Below are positions 27,945 through 37,377 of a stretch of DNA of 64,000 bases, one piece after another. The first letter of the stretch is position 1; every line of letters starts with the position of its first letter. The DNA lies in contig CALUUZ010000004.1 in NCBI GenBank assembly GCA_944324075.1, positions 143,143 to 207,142 of the forward strand. Reading direction: 5' to 3'. Source of the stretch: Candidatus Mailhella excrementigallinarum (GTDB taxonomy: Bacteria > Desulfobacterota > Desulfovibrionia > Desulfovibrionales > Desulfovibrionaceae). The translations under genes and the position numbers were made by a program. The notes below the pieces were generated by a model, which did no database searches, was not told the origin of the DNA, and was given only the letters and a program-made list of their open reading frames with translations.

Positions 27945-28673
27945 ATGGGTTCAATACTGGCCGGCAAATCGCTGCGCAAGGTGTTCGGCAACAAGGAAGT
28001 CGTGCATGACGTCACCCTGTCCATGGAACAGGGGGAAATCGTGGGGCTGCTTGGTCCCAACGGAGCAGGCAAGACCACCTCTTTCTACATGCTTACAGGC
28101 ATTCTCAAGCCATCCGGCGGACAGGTTCTGCTGGACGGACGCGACATCGGTTCCTGGCCGCTGTACCGCAGGGCAAGAGTGGGGCTGAGCTATCTGCCGC
28201 AGGAGAGTTCCATTTTCCGTCGTCTTACCGTACGCCAGAACCTTCAGATCATTCTGGAACACGCGGGCCTTTCCCGCGCGGCGCAGAAGGAACGCGCGGA
28301 TCGTCTGCTGGAAGAATTCGGCCTGACCAGACTGGAAAAATCACTGGCATCCTATCTTTCCGGCGGGGAGCGCCGCCGTCTGGAAATCGCGCGCTGCCTG
28401 ATCCGCGATCCGCTTTTTGTTCTGCTTGACGAACCCTTCGCCGGAATCGACCCTCTGGCCGTGGGCGATATCCAGCAGTTAATCCGGGGGCTCAAGGAGC
28501 GGGGCATCGGCGTGCTCATTTCCGATCACAACGTGCGCGAAACCCTGACCATCTGCGATCGGGCGTCACTCATGTTTCAGGGAAACCTCATTCTTTCCGG
28601 CACGCCGGAAGAGATCGTCGCCAACGAACAGGCGCGGCACGTCTATCTGGGCGACGACTTCCGTCTCCTTTAG
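27945..28673 (+). CDS. lptB: LPS export ABC ATPase LptB
   Basis: 242 residues with a full ABC ATPase set: Walker A GPNGAGKTTSF (residues 37-47), Q-loop LPQESSIFRRLTV, signature YLSGGERRRLEIARCL, Walker B FVLLDEPFAGIDP and the switch His in LISDHNVRETL. It powers LPS extraction from the inner membrane with LptF/LptG, which are not in this window. Its ATG abuts the lptA stop. In Desulfovibrio relatives rpoN usually follows; here a 259-bp gap with a weak S-like fragment (28690-28760) leads to secA. Confidence 0.97.
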   Translation: MGSILAGKSLRKVFGNKEVVHDVTLSMEQGEIVGLLGPNGAGKTTSFYMLTGILKPSGGQVLLDGRDIGSWPLYRRARVGLSYLPQESSIFRRLTVRQNLQIILEHAGLSRAAQKERADRLLEEFGLTRLEKSLASYLSGGERRRLEIARCLIRDPLFVLLDEPFAGIDPLAVGDIQQLIRGLKERGIGVLISDHNVRETLTICDRASLMFQGNLILSGTPEEIVANEQARHVYLGDDFRLL

Positions 28674-28932
28674 GGCAGTTCACTTGACCTTGAAACTGCT
28701 TTCGAAGTCATGCGGAGCGAGACTTCGCCGCAAAGCCGGAAGCCGCAGACACATGGCGGAATTTCCGGCAGCGCGTCGGATTCGCTCGGCTTCGACGCCG
28801 CTTCATGCGCCGAAAAACACGGAAGTATGAGCTGACTCCGTTTTTTCCGGGGAAAACGCTTTCGCACGGTTTGCCAAACGCGGAGGCATGTCTTACTCTC
28901 TGGACTTCAACGATCTTACTACGGAGAACCCC

Positions 28933-31611
28933 ATGTTCGGTTACCTGATGGGAAAAATATTCGGCACGCGCAATCAGCGCTATCTCAAGTCTCTTCGCCC
29001 CCTGCTGCGAAAAATCAACGCCCTGGAGCCCGAAATGCAGGCTCTGGCCGACGAGGAGCTGGCCCCTCGTCTCGCGGAATACCGCCGCCAGGCCCAGGAG
29101 GAAGGGCGCAGTCTCGACGAACTGCTGCCCGAAGTCTTTGCTCTTGTGCGGGAAGCCTCGCGCCGCATCCTCGGCATGCGTCATTATGACGTGCAGCTTG
29201 TGGGCGGCATCGTGCTGCACCAGGGCAAGATAGCGGAAATGAAGACAGGTGAAGGCAAGACTCTGGTTGCCACCCTGCCTGTGGTGCTCAATGCCATCTC
29301 CGGCAGAGGCGTGCATGTGGTCACGGTAAACGACTACCTCGCCCGCCGCGACGCCGAATGGATGGGACAGCTGTACAAGGGGCTCGGCCTCTCCGTGGGA
29401 ATCATCGTACACGGCCTCTCCGACGAGGAACGCAAGGCCGCATACAATGCCGACATCACTTACGGCACGAACAACGAATTCGGCTTCGACTACCTGCGTG
29501 ACAACATGAAGTTCTACAAGGAACAGCTGGTGCAGCGCGGGCACAATTTCGCCATCGTGGACGAAGTGGACTCCATCCTCATCGACGAGGCACGCACCCC
29601 GCTGATCATCTCCGGCGCGGGGGACGAGTCCACCGGCCTGTACCGGCAGATGGACGAGGTCGTGCGCCGTCTGAAGCCCGAAGAGCATTTCACCGTGGAT
29701 GAAAAGGCCCGCACTGCCCTGCTCACCGAGGAGGGCGTGGCTCAGTGCGAGCGCATCCTGTCCATCGAAAACCTGTTCGACCCGCAGAACATCATGCTCC
29801 AGCACCATATCCAGCAGTCGCTGCGTGCCCACCATGCCTACAAGCGCGACGTGGACTACATCGTCAGCGAGGAAGGCAAGGTGGTCATCGTGGACGAGTT
29901 CACCGGCCGCCTCATGGAAGGGCGCCGTTTCGGCGATGGACTGCATCAGGCTCTGGAAGCCAAGGAACGGGTGAACATCGAGGCGGAAAATCAGACGCTG
30001 GCCAGCATTACGTTCCAGAACTACTTCCGCATGTACGACAAGCTTTCGGGCATGACCGGCACAGCCCAGACCGAAGCTGTGGAATTCAGCCAGATCTACG
30101 GACTGGAAACCATCACCATTCCCACCAACAAGCCCATGATCCGCGAAGATCGCCCGGATCTCATCTATCGCACCCAGCGGGAAAAATTCATTGCCATTGT
30201 CCAGGCCATCAAGGAACTGCACGAAAAGGGACAGCCCGTGCTGGTGGGCACCATTTCCATCGAGACATCGGAACTGCTTTCCTCCATGCTCAGAAAGGAA
30301 GGCATTCCCCATAACGTGCTGAACGCCAAACAGCATGCCCGTGAAGCAGAAATCGTCGCGCAGGCGGGGCAGGCAGGTCATGTGACCATTGCCACCAACA
30401 TGGCCGGACGCGGCACCGACATCAGGCTGGGTGAAGGCGTCACCGAACTGGGCGGTCTGCATATTCTCGGAACCGAACGCCATGAGAGCCGCCGCATCGA
30501 CAACCAGCTTCGCGGGCGTTCCGGGCGTCAGGGCGATCCGGGTTCCTCCCGTTTCTATCTCTCCCTTGAGGACAATCTCATGCGCATTTTCGGCTCCGAG
30601 CGCATTTCCGGCCTCATGGAAAAGCTGGGCATGGAGGAAGGCGAACCTATCGAGAACCGCATGGTGTCCAAAGCCATCGAAAACGCCCAAAAGCGCGTGG
30701 AAGGGCATAACTTTGAAATCCGCAAAACGCTGCTCGACTATGACAATGTCATGAACCAGCAGCGCGAGGTCATCTATGATCTGCGCCGGGATCTCATGAT
30801 GGAGGAAGACGTGGAGTCCGTGGCGCTGGATTTCCTCGACGAAGTGCTTGACGATATCTACGCCCCGCTGGAGGGACATCATCAGGCCCCGGATGCGGAA
30901 ACCAGCACCGCCATAGTCAACCGGCTGCTCGACGTCTGCACCATCAATCGCGCCCTGCCCGAACTGACGCCCGGCGCCGGCGTCACTCCTCCCCCCGCCC
31001 CCTCGAAGGAAGCCGCGCGCAATGCGGTGCTCTCCATACTGAGTCAGCTCAAGGAGGAATCCGGGGAAATCTATCGTGACATCCTGCGTTTCTTCATGCT
31101 GGAAGAACTGGACCGCTGCTGGAAGGATCATCTCCGGTCCATGGACTACCTGCGCGAGGGCATCGGTCTGCGCGGCTATGGCCAGCGTGATCCCAAGCTG
31201 GAGTATAAACGGGAAGGCTTCAACATGTTCCAGCAGATGCTGTACCGCATCCATGAAGGAGCTGTCCGCTCTCTCACCCGTGTCCGTGTCCAGCCGAGAG
31301 AGGAATCTGCCGATTCCCGGCCTGGCGGCGCGGACCCGGATTCGGATGCCCCGGCTTCTCCCGCCCCCGAAGCGGCCGAGGCTCCCGGGACTCCGGCTCC
31401 CGGAAGAGCGTCCGCCGACGGAACCGGCTCCGAAACGTCCGCCGCATTCCGGCACAAGGAATCTCCGGCCGCCGCCGCACCTGTCGGTCCCTCTTCAGTC
31501 AGGGGAGATTCCCATACCATCAGCCAGGAACACCCCAGGGTCGGCCGCAATGATCCGTGCCCCTGCGGCAGCGGCAAAAAATACAAGAAATGCTGCGGCG
31601 CCGGGAAATAG
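28933..31611 (+). CDS. secA: Protein translocase ATPase SecA
   Basis: 892 residues. SecA drives proteins through SecYEG. The Walker A is [14 protein letters not shown], the DEAD-like box is [20 protein letters not shown], and the helicase second half has [35 protein letters not shown]. After the two-helix scaffold is a Pro/Ala/Ser-rich linker of about 70 residues and then the C-terminal zinc motif [13 protein letters not shown], which binds SecB and lipids. The ATG at 28933 has CGGAGAA upstream; an upstream in-frame ATG at 28888 is less likely. The stop codon is followed at once by repeat sequence. Confidence 0.98.
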   Translation: MFGYLMGKIFGTRNQRYLKSLRPLLRKINALEPEMQALADEELAPRLAEYRRQAQEEGRSLDELLPEVFALVREASRRILGMRHYDVQLVGGIVLHQGKIAEMKTGEGKTLVATLPVVLNAISGRGVHVVTVNDYLARRDAEWMGQLYKGLGLSVGIIVHGLSDEERKAAYNADITYGTNNEFGFDYLRDNMKFYKEQLVQRGHNFAIVDEVDSILIDEARTPLIISGAGDESTGLYRQMDEVVRRLKPEEHFTVDEKARTALLTEEGVAQCERILSIENLFDPQNIMLQHHIQQSLRAHHAYKRDVDYIVSEEGKVVIVDEFTGRLMEGRRFGDGLHQALEAKERVNIEAENQTLASITFQNYFRMYDKLSGMTGTAQTEAVEFSQIYGLETITIPTNKPMIREDRPDLIYRTQREKFIAIVQAIKELHEKGQPVLVGTISIETSELLSSMLRKEGIPHNVLNAKQHAREAEIVAQAGQAGHVTIATNMAGRGTDIRLGEGVTELGGLHILGTERHESRRIDNQLRGRSGRQGDPGSSRFYLSLEDNLMRIFGSERISGLMEKLGMEEGEPIENRMVSKAIENAQKRVEGHNFEIRKTLLDYDNVMNQQREVIYDLRRDLMMEEDVESVALDFLDEVLDDIYAPLEGHHQAPDAETSTAIVNRLLDVCTINRALPELTPGAGVTPPPAPSKEAARNAVLSILSQLKEESGEIYRDILRFFMLEELDRCWKDHLRSMDYLREGIGLRGYGQRDPKLEYKREGFNMFQQMLYRIHEGAVRSLTRVRVQPREESADSRPGGADPDSDAPASPAPEAAEAPGTPAPGRASADGTGSETSAAFRHKESPAAAAPVGPSSVRGDSHTISQEHPRVGRNDPCPCGSGKKYKKCCGAGK

Positions 31612-31691
31612 AGCATTCCGGAATGAACGGAAAAGGCTGCGGAAAGGATTTCACCGGCTTTGCCGTCTCGTCAGGAACGCCTTTCCCCGAC

Positions 31692-31992
31692 GCTGCTGCA
31701 GAATTGTGCTGATGACGCTGTACATGGCGTGCTGTTCTGCTCCGGCACGGGCGGCGGCATATGTTGCCGCAAAGGCAGTCCGCGTTTCATACGGGCGAGC
31801 GGCTTTTCCTCTTCGCATCTCCGCTCCCGACGCCGTTGCTCGCGGTGTGCCCGCTGCCGGACACAGCCCCTGCGGGCCTTCTGGTCGCCCTCCTCTGTGC
31901 CGCATTGCCATGCGGAGGGGGGAAAGTTCCCTGTTCGTTACGCCCGCGCCTCCGGCGGTCAGGAAAATTTTCAGCGCAATTCTGCAGAGAGC
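31692..31992 (+). repeat. L-type long intergenic repeat (copy L3), apparently inserted in a leader element
   Basis: Terminal inverted repeats: GCTGCTGCAGAATTGTGCTGA at the left and, inverted, CAGCGCAATTCTGCAGAGAGC at the right. The inside (GGCACGGGCGGC...TTGCCGCAAAGGCAG and CCGCATTGCCATGCGG) matches L4 at 36.8 kb. Left-hand flank (31621-31690) and right-hand flank (31993-32036) together make the same leader chain that is uninterrupted at 19.2 kb. Confidence 0.7.
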
Positions 31993-32036
31993 TTCCTCCT
32001 GAAGGGAGGAAGTTTCAAACCATAAGGGAACCTTTG

Positions 32037-32312
32037 ATGAAACAGTGCATGGATGCCAGCAATCTGCACCGCAGACTGAAAAAAATCGCAGGCCAGATTA
32101 ACGCCATTGACGCCATGGTGGACAGGGATATCCCGTGTGAGGATATGCTGATCCAGATTAATGCGGCCAAAAATGCCCTGCACAAAGTCGGACAAATCGT
32201 CCTGGAAGGACATCTTAATCACTGCGTGCGGGACGGCATAGCGCATGGCGATGCTGATGCGACCATCCGTAATTTTACCCGGGCTATTGAACATTTTTCC
32301 CGTATGAGCTGA
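32037..32312 (+). CDS. csoR: CsoR-family metal-sensing repressor
   Basis: 91 residues, all-helical DUF156 fold. The ligands C34, H59 and C63 keep the exact spacing of the Cu(I) sensor CsoR (C-x24-H-x3-C); RcnR nickel sensors instead have His at the last position. These tetramers release DNA when metal binds. The ATG at 32037 lies after AAGGGAACC in the recurrent leader (hairpin CTTCCTCC/GGGAGGAAG, then GTTTCAAACCATAAGGGAA). The metal P-type ATPase gene follows, with an operator-like site between them, so this is a self-contained metal-resistance locus. Confidence 0.9.
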   Translation: MKQCMDASNLHRRLKKIAGQINAIDAMVDRDIPCEDMLIQINAAKNALHKVGQIVLEGHLNHCVRDGIAHGDADATIRNFTRAIEHFSRMS

Positions 32313-32331
32313 CTTCCCGGACAGCCGGGGC

Positions 32332-32378
32332 TTGACAGGGTCTCCCGTGAAAATATACCTATACCCCTATAAGTATAT
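32332..32378 (+). promoter_or_regulatory. Promoter with overlapping CsoR-type operator for the P-type ATPase
   Basis: TTGACA (32332-32337) and TATACC (32354-32359) with a 16-bp spacer form the promoter. Over the -10 lies a 26-bp palindrome: ATATACCTATA (32353-32363), CCCC, TATAAGTATAT (32368-32378), with one mismatch between the arms. A short C/G tract flanked by A/T-rich inverted repeats is the known operator shape of DUF156 repressors. Binding there would block RNA polymerase until metal induces release. Confidence 0.7.
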
Positions 32379-32399
32379 TTTTTGCGGAGGATCTCCTTT

Positions 32400-34337
32400 A
32401 TGCCGTTTTCACCTGACGCACTGAAGGTTCCCCTGAGGGATGTTCTTCTTCTCATTCCCGGCGGGCTGGGCCTGCTCTTCAGTTTTTTGGGTGCAAGCCC
32501 GTCAACAGCGCAACTTGCCGTCGATCCCGCCTGGCTGCCGGTCATTTTCTGTGGCGTTCCCATTCTGAAAGATGCGGCGGCAGGGCTGTTCACCCGCTTT
32601 GACATCAAGGCTGATGTACTGGTGTCCATTGCGCTGATCGCAGCAGTTCTTGCAGGTGAAATTTTCGCCGCCGGCGAGGTGGCCTTCATCATGCGGCTCG
32701 GTTCTCTGCTGGAAGAGCTGGCTGTCGGCAAGGCCCGTGCAGGCATCGAAAAGCTGGTGAAACTCTCTCCTGTAACCGGCCGCGTCCTGCGCAGCGGAGG
32801 CACGGACATTGTCCCGGCGGACGAACTGCGGAAAGGGGATATTCTGCGCGTGCTCCCCGGAGAAACCATCCCCGCCGACGGAGTGATCATCTCCGGGGAG
32901 AGTTCCGTCAATCAATCCGTCATGACGGGCGAATCCATGCCTGTGGACAAAGGCCCGGGTGACACAGTGACGAGCGGTACGCTTAACATGTTCGGCACGT
33001 TCGATATGAGGGCCACCGGAGTGGGAGCGGAAAGCGCCATCCAGCGCATGATCCGCCTGGTGCAATCCGCTGATGCGGGCAAGGCGCGCATCGTCCGCCT
33101 GGCGGATCGCTGGGCCACATGGATCGTGGCTGCCGCGCTGGCCTGCGCGGCTCTCACCTGGGCCGTCACCGGTGAAATCATCCGGGCTGTCACCGTTCTT
33201 GTCGTATTTTGTCCCTGCGCTCTGGTACTTGCCACCCCCACGGCAATCATGGCTGCCATTGGAAACGCCTCCAGACATGGCTTCCTGGTTCGTGAGGGCG
33301 ACGCGCTGGAACGTCTTGCTTCCGTCCGCCGCGTAGCCCTTGATAAAACCGGCACGCTGACCGAAGGAATTCCGGAGGTAGTCGCTGTGCGAAGTTTTGC
33401 AAGGGACATTTCAGATCTCGAGCTTTACCGTCTTGCCGCCTCGGCTGAATCCCGCTCCGAACATCCGCTGGGAAAAGCCGTACTGCGCTGCGCAACGGTC
33501 ATGCTCCCTGATCTGGCTGAACGCCCGCTGGCTGCGCCGCTGGATTTCCGCATGATCCCGGGGCGCGGCGTCGCAGCGCGCATCGGAAAACACTCCGTCC
33601 TTGTCGGGAATGCACGGCTCTTTTCCTCGGAGCAGGCTGTGCGGCGGAATGATGCGCGCCTGTCAGAGACCGTGCGCTCGCTTGAGGAAGAAGGCTGCAC
33701 TGTCATTCTGATTGCTGTGGATGGAGAGGAATGCGGCTTCATCGCCCTTTCCGATACACTGCGCGCAAACGTCAGGCAAAGCGTCGCAAAATTGAACGAG
33801 GTCGGAGTGAACCCTGTGCTCATGACCGGCGACAACATGCAAGCCGCCCTGCGCATGGGAAAAGAAGCGGGCATCGCGGAAGTTCACGCCTCGGTCATGC
33901 CGGAAGACAAGCTGGCTCTCATCGAATGGTTTCAGCATACCGGAGAACACGTCTGCATGGTCGGCGACGGCGTCAACGACGCCCCGGCCCTGAAAAAAGC
34001 CGCTGTGGGCATCGCCATGGGCGGCGTGGGAAGCGGCATCGCCATGGATGCGGCCGATATAGTTCTGGTCAACGATGAAATCCGTTTCCTTCCCTTTCTG
34101 CTGCGCCTTTCCCGCCACATGATGCATGTCATCCGCCTGAATCTCGCCTTTTCCCTGCTGCTGAACTTTGCGGCGGTTCTGCTCGCCGTCCGGGGGACTC
34201 TCGGTCCGGCAGCGGGGGCACTGATACACAATGCGGGCTCTGTCGCGGTCATACTCAACTCCGCCCTGCTGCTGTTCTGGATGCCCCGTAAACATGCCGC
34301 ATCGGAAAGAGACAGGGGCGAACCTCCTTTCGCCTGA
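32400..34337 (+). CDS. Heavy-metal P1B-type ATPase without N-terminal metal-binding domain
   Basis: 645 residues. It has the transmembrane CPC motif (VVFCPCALVLATP), the phosphorylation motif DKTGTLTEG, the TGES actuator loop (MTGESMPVD), SEHPLG in the nucleotide domain and GDGVNDAPALK. There is no HMA domain; the protein starts directly with membrane helices. The last helices read LIHNAGSVAVILNSALLLFW, more like the zinc/manganese-type branch than classic CopA, so the metal is uncertain despite the Cu(I)-like CsoR. ATG at 32400 follows GGAGG, which is itself in a small palindrome (GGAG-GAT-CTCC) that could partly hide the ribosome site. Confidence 0.92.
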   Translation: MPFSPDALKVPLRDVLLLIPGGLGLLFSFLGASPSTAQLAVDPAWLPVIFCGVPILKDAAAGLFTRFDIKADVLVSIALIAAVLAGEIFAAGEVAFIMRLGSLLEELAVGKARAGIEKLVKLSPVTGRVLRSGGTDIVPADELRKGDILRVLPGETIPADGVIISGESSVNQSVMTGESMPVDKGPGDTVTSGTLNMFGTFDMRATGVGAESAIQRMIRLVQSADAGKARIVRLADRWATWIVAAALACAALTWAVTGEIIRAVTVLVVFCPCALVLATPTAIMAAIGNASRHGFLVREGDALERLASVRRVALDKTGTLTEGIPEVVAVRSFARDISDLELYRLAASAESRSEHPLGKAVLRCATVMLPDLAERPLAAPLDFRMIPGRGVAARIGKHSVLVGNARLFSSEQAVRRNDARLSETVRSLEEEGCTVILIAVDGEECGFIALSDTLRANVRQSVAKLNEVGVNPVLMTGDNMQAALRMGKEAGIAEVHASVMPEDKLALIEWFQHTGEHVCMVGDGVNDAPALKKAAVGIAMGGVGSGIAMDAADIVLVNDEIRFLPFLLRLSRHMMHVIRLNLAFSLLLNFAAVLLAVRGTLGPAAGALIHNAGSVAVILNSALLLFWMPRKHAASERDRGEPPFA

Positions 34338-34771
34338 TCTGTCTGCAGCACAAAACGCCGCACTATCCACACTGACGCAGCTCTGCCCTCCTCCGGATAT
34401 CCTGCTCCGGAGTGTCGCGCCGCCGACAGTTCGCGCCCGCTCCGTCTCCGTGCGCTTCTGACCGCACAAAGCCGCATGGTGCCGAATATTATCCCAATTT
34501 ATACAAAATATGCTGTTATAGTTCAATAAAAGACGTATTCCCTCCCCGTTCTGCGCTGAAGGACGGTGCAGCAGGAAAAAACGGTAACCAGGGAAGAGCG
34601 TCTCCCCCCCGGGCTGGACAGGGACACAAGACTCAGGAGAGGGCCACGTCCATGATTTCTCCCGGATTACCGGACGGCACGGAGTGTCCTGTCTTCCTGC
34701 CGGATAAATTTTTGTTTGCGGATATGTACATTGGATGAGGTATATAGGTGATTGCTTCTGGCGGAAAAGTT
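34338..34771. other. Gap after the P-type ATPase gene, no gene recognised
   Basis: Short frames here look non-coding. The composition falls from GC-rich to more A/T-rich around 34480-34540. No terminator with a T run was found close to the ATPase stop. Confidence 0.3.
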
Positions 34772-34811
34772 CGACGTCAGCAGGAACCTGAAAACAGGCA
34801 TGCTGACGTCG
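34772..34811. other. Perfect 11-bp inverted repeat
   Basis: CGACGTCAGCA (34772-34782) and TGCTGACGTCG (34801-34811) pair perfectly around an 18-nt loop. No T run follows. It lies just before S repeat copy S8 and downstream of the nitroreductase gene (minus strand). It may be an operator or an mRNA end structure. Confidence 0.45.
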
Positions 34812-34829
34812 GACAGAATATTCGCTGTC

Positions 34830-34965
34830 AGAGCATTCCGCTCATGAAATGCTCTCCTTCAGTCGGGCAAGGCGAGACTGAAGCCCCGATGGAGGCGTGA
34901 AACCTGCGGGTCGGAACACAGTGTCCCGTCCGGCAGATATCTTCAATGGCAACACGCTCTGATTA
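34830..34965 (+). repeat. S-type multi-hairpin intergenic repeat (copy S8)
   Basis: Begins with AGAGCATTCC-GCTCAT-GAAATGCTCT (34830-34855), then GTCGGGCAAGGCGAGACT, then GAGGCGTGAAACCTGCGGG, the loop GGAACACAG, and GGCAGATATCTTCAA. All modules are in the same order as in the copies at 39.0 and 50.3 kb. It lies at the 3' side of the nitroreductase gene. Confidence 0.75.
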
Positions 34966-34992
34966 TGAGAGATGTCCTTTCATGCCGCCATG

Positions 34993-35619
34993 TTACCAGA
35001 CGCCGGCATGTATCTTGTCTTCCATATTGATTACCTTCTGTTTGGGAAGGAAGGCATTTTCGGCAGGATAGCCCATCGTAAACAGGCAGGTGAATTCGTA
35101 GCCTTCGGGAACATTCACGATTTCCTTGATCTTTTCCGCCTCGTCACTCACGGGGACATGAAATGCCGTTCCCAGGCCTTCGGCGGTGGCGGCGAGCAGC
35201 ATGTTCTCCAACGCGCACCATGCCGAGGCGAAATAGTTAAGCGAGCTTTGTTCCACAGGCCTGAGCAAGGGCCATGTCAATTGGCGGAAGAACGGGATGA
35301 TGAGCAGACCGCTCTGCATCAGCATCTTCTGCTGTTTGGGCAGTGCGTCGGCAAACATCGCCATCTTGTCCCCGTCATCGGATTCATCCACCTCTGCTAC
35401 CAGTTCCTTGAACGCCGCCATGTTTCTGGCGAGCGGGGCAATCACTTTCGCAATGTTTTCACGCCCACGCACCACGACGAACTCCAACTGGCGCAGGTGG
35501 TCGTTCGTCGGAGCTTTGAATGCCGTGTTCAAAACCTTTTTCAAGACCTCATCGCTGACTTCACGATCAGAAAAATCGCGTATGGTACGCCTTTTTTCCA
35601 GAACCTCATAAAAATCCAT
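34993..35619 (-). CDS. Nitroreductase-family flavoprotein
   Basis: 208 residues with the FMN-binding start FYEVLEKRRTIRDFSDREVSDEVLKKVL and APTNDHLRQLEFVVV, and the closing GLGTAFHVPV and FTMGYPAE blocks of the family. Such enzymes reduce nitro compounds, quinones or flavins with NAD(P)H; the substrate is unknown. ATG at 35619 follows GGGAGGTATGCG. It is divergent from an AraC regulator across 145 bp, the usual arrangement for a regulator and its target. Together they are lower in GC than the surroundings. Confidence 0.88.
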   Translation of the reverse strand: MDFYEVLEKRRTIRDFSDREVSDEVLKKVLNTAFKAPTNDHLRQLEFVVVRGRENIAKVIAPLARNMAAFKELVAEVDESDDGDKMAMFADALPKQQKMLMQSGLLIIPFFRQLTWPLLRPVEQSSLNYFASAWCALENMLLAATAEGLGTAFHVPVSDEAEKIKEIVNVPEGYEFTCLFTMGYPAENAFLPKQKVINMEDKIHAGVW

Positions 35620-35764
35620 AAACGCATACCTCCCTGTATCTGGCCGACTGGCCATTGCTTTTTCAGGAAGGATACACTATTTTTTGTCGAATACTTGCAT
35701 TATTGTTAAAAATATTTGTCACGGATTTGCATAACGCGATAAAAACAGCGAAGCGGGGACTGCC

Positions 35765-36619
35765 GTGGAAGAAACCGTTACCCCATATGAACTCCCCAAC
35801 AGGACGAACCATTCCTTCTTCTTTGCAGATGCCTGCATCCCTCCTGCCGAGGAAGCGAAGCTGCATCGACATGATGCCTGGGAACTGCTGTATGTCATCC
35901 ACGGGCGCGGCAACCGGACGGCGGGCGATACAGTTCAGCCCTTCACAGCGGGCGACATAGTCCTGATACCGCCTTCCATGACCCACCAGTGGTCGTTTGC
36001 GCCTGATTCGGCTGACGAAAACGGGCGCATCCATTACCTGATGGCGGCCTTCAGTCATACTTTCGTTGAGCAATGCCGGGAACTCTTTCCTGAGCTGCGC
36101 AATCGGCTTATCGACGTATCGTTTCCCGTCAATGCTCTGCTCTTTGGTGTGAAAAGCGCCAGCGTGCTCGGCAACAGGCTGATGCGGATGCGCGGGAAGG
36201 ATGAGCTGAAACGGTTATGCGAAATGCTTCTCCTGCTGCCCGATATGTTCACGACATCTGATCATGCCCTTGCCGGCAGACCGGCGCGCATCGAACGGGA
36301 CGTACAGCGCATGCAGCAAATCTGCACCTATGTAATGCGCCATTACTCCCACGCCGTTACCCTGAATGACATTGCCGCAGAAGTCGGTATGAACCGCTCC
36401 GCATTTTGCACATGGTTCAAACACTTCAACGGCATGACATTTTTACAATTCCTTACGCTGTATCGCCTTAATACTGCTTGTGAACTGCTGAAGGATTCAG
36501 CAAAACAGGTTTCAGAAATCTGCTATATGGTTGGATTCAATGATCTACCGCATTTTATTCGTGTATTTAAACATAAAATCGGCGTATCTCCATCACATTA
36601 TAGAAAAAATATACAATAA
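35765..36619 (+). CDS. AraC-family transcriptional regulator
   Basis: 284 residues. The N-terminal cupin (LHRHDAWELLYVIHGRGNRT and FTAGDIVLIPPSMTHQW) senses an effector; the C-terminal double helix-turn-helix (VTLNDIAAEVGMNRSAFCTWFKHFNGMTF and VSEICYMVGFNDLPHFIRVFKHKIGVSPSHYRK) binds DNA. The start is GTG at 35765 preceded by CGGGGA. It is divergent from the nitroreductase gene, its likely target. The 3' third and the DNA after it are A/T-rich (runs such as AAAAAATATACAATAAA), which suggests acquisition by transfer. Confidence 0.9.
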   Translation: MEETVTPYELPNRTNHSFFFADACIPPAEEAKLHRHDAWELLYVIHGRGNRTAGDTVQPFTAGDIVLIPPSMTHQWSFAPDSADENGRIHYLMAAFSHTFVEQCRELFPELRNRLIDVSFPVNALLFGVKSASVLGNRLMRMRGKDELKRLCEMLLLLPDMFTTSDHALAGRPARIERDVQRMQQICTYVMRHYSHAVTLNDIAAEVGMNRSAFCTWFKHFNGMTFLQFLTLYRLNTACELLKDSAKQVSEICYMVGFNDLPHFIRVFKHKIGVSPSHYRKNIQ

Positions 36620-36793
36620 AAAAAGATGCGATATAATATATCACCGCAAACCATTTTTATCGATCAGCGCAATCTTGACATATTTCCCCCTGCTTTCTTC
36701 ATCCATCACAATTATTGTCCGGAGCAATCCAGTAACGCCCGGCAATATCCCATTCGCTTTGGGATAATTGCGTGGGTATTTTTTATAAAAACA
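36620..36793. other. A/T-rich gap, no gene recognised
   Basis: Markedly lower in GC than the rest of the window. It holds no terminator I can see and no credible frame. It ends where repeat L4 begins. Confidence 0.3.
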
Positions 36794-37180
36794 GGCCCTA
36801 TTATAGAATCATGCTGATAACACTGTGCGCGATGTGTATTTTTACTGCGGCACGGGCGGCAACATGCGTTGCCGCAAAGACGGCCCGTGTTCCACACGGA
36901 TGAAAGGCAGCATGTATCCACGTTCGGCTCGCTTGCGCCTCGTGAAGCTGCGCTTCCCCCGGCTCCGCTCCGCGAACCCTTTCTTCCGCGACCTTCTGAT
37001 GACGCTCGCTCGGCGTTGCCGATACCCGCTTCCGCTTGCATTTCGCGCGGAAAACGCCGCGCTCGCGCTCCGTGCCCCCCCGCCGCATGGCCATGCGGCG
37101 GGGCATCGCCGCTCCATACGCGCTGACGCGTGTGCCTCCGGCAGTCAGGGGTATTATCAGCACCACGCTATAATAGAGCC
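36794..37180 (+). repeat. L-type long intergenic repeat (copy L4) with clear terminal inverted repeats
   Basis: The left end GGCCCTATTATAG, then TGCTGATAACAC, is matched by the inverted right end GTATTATCAGCA...CTATAATAGAGCC; about 24 of 30 positions pair. Inside are GGCACGGGCGGCAACATG, a GCCGATACCCGCTTCC-type block shared with L2, and CCGCATGGCCATGCGG. No target-site duplication is obvious. It separates the AraC gene from a small exporter gene that reads the other way. Confidence 0.75.
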
Positions 37181-37377
37181 TGAAAATATTCTTCAAAAGC
37201 ATGTCAATCAACTCTCTATCAAACTCCCATTGACATGCACGGCGCTTCATTCCCGCGGCATGAAGATGCCGCAATGTAAAACGAGCGATTCCGCGCCTTC
37301 CGTCAAGCCGCCTTGCGACCCAGACGGCGCAAATTCCGCTGTTCCTCGGGCAGGCATCAAATTCACCGCCATACGCA

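Noticed and set aside
28708..31455. 915-codon open frame on the minus strand
   Set aside because: It lies wholly antisense to secA, whose identity is certain, and its translation is a His/Gly/Phe-rich shadow without domains.
34412..34738. 108-codon plus-strand frame after the P-type ATPase
   Set aside because: No Shine-Dalgarno, no motif, mixed composition; treated as non-coding.
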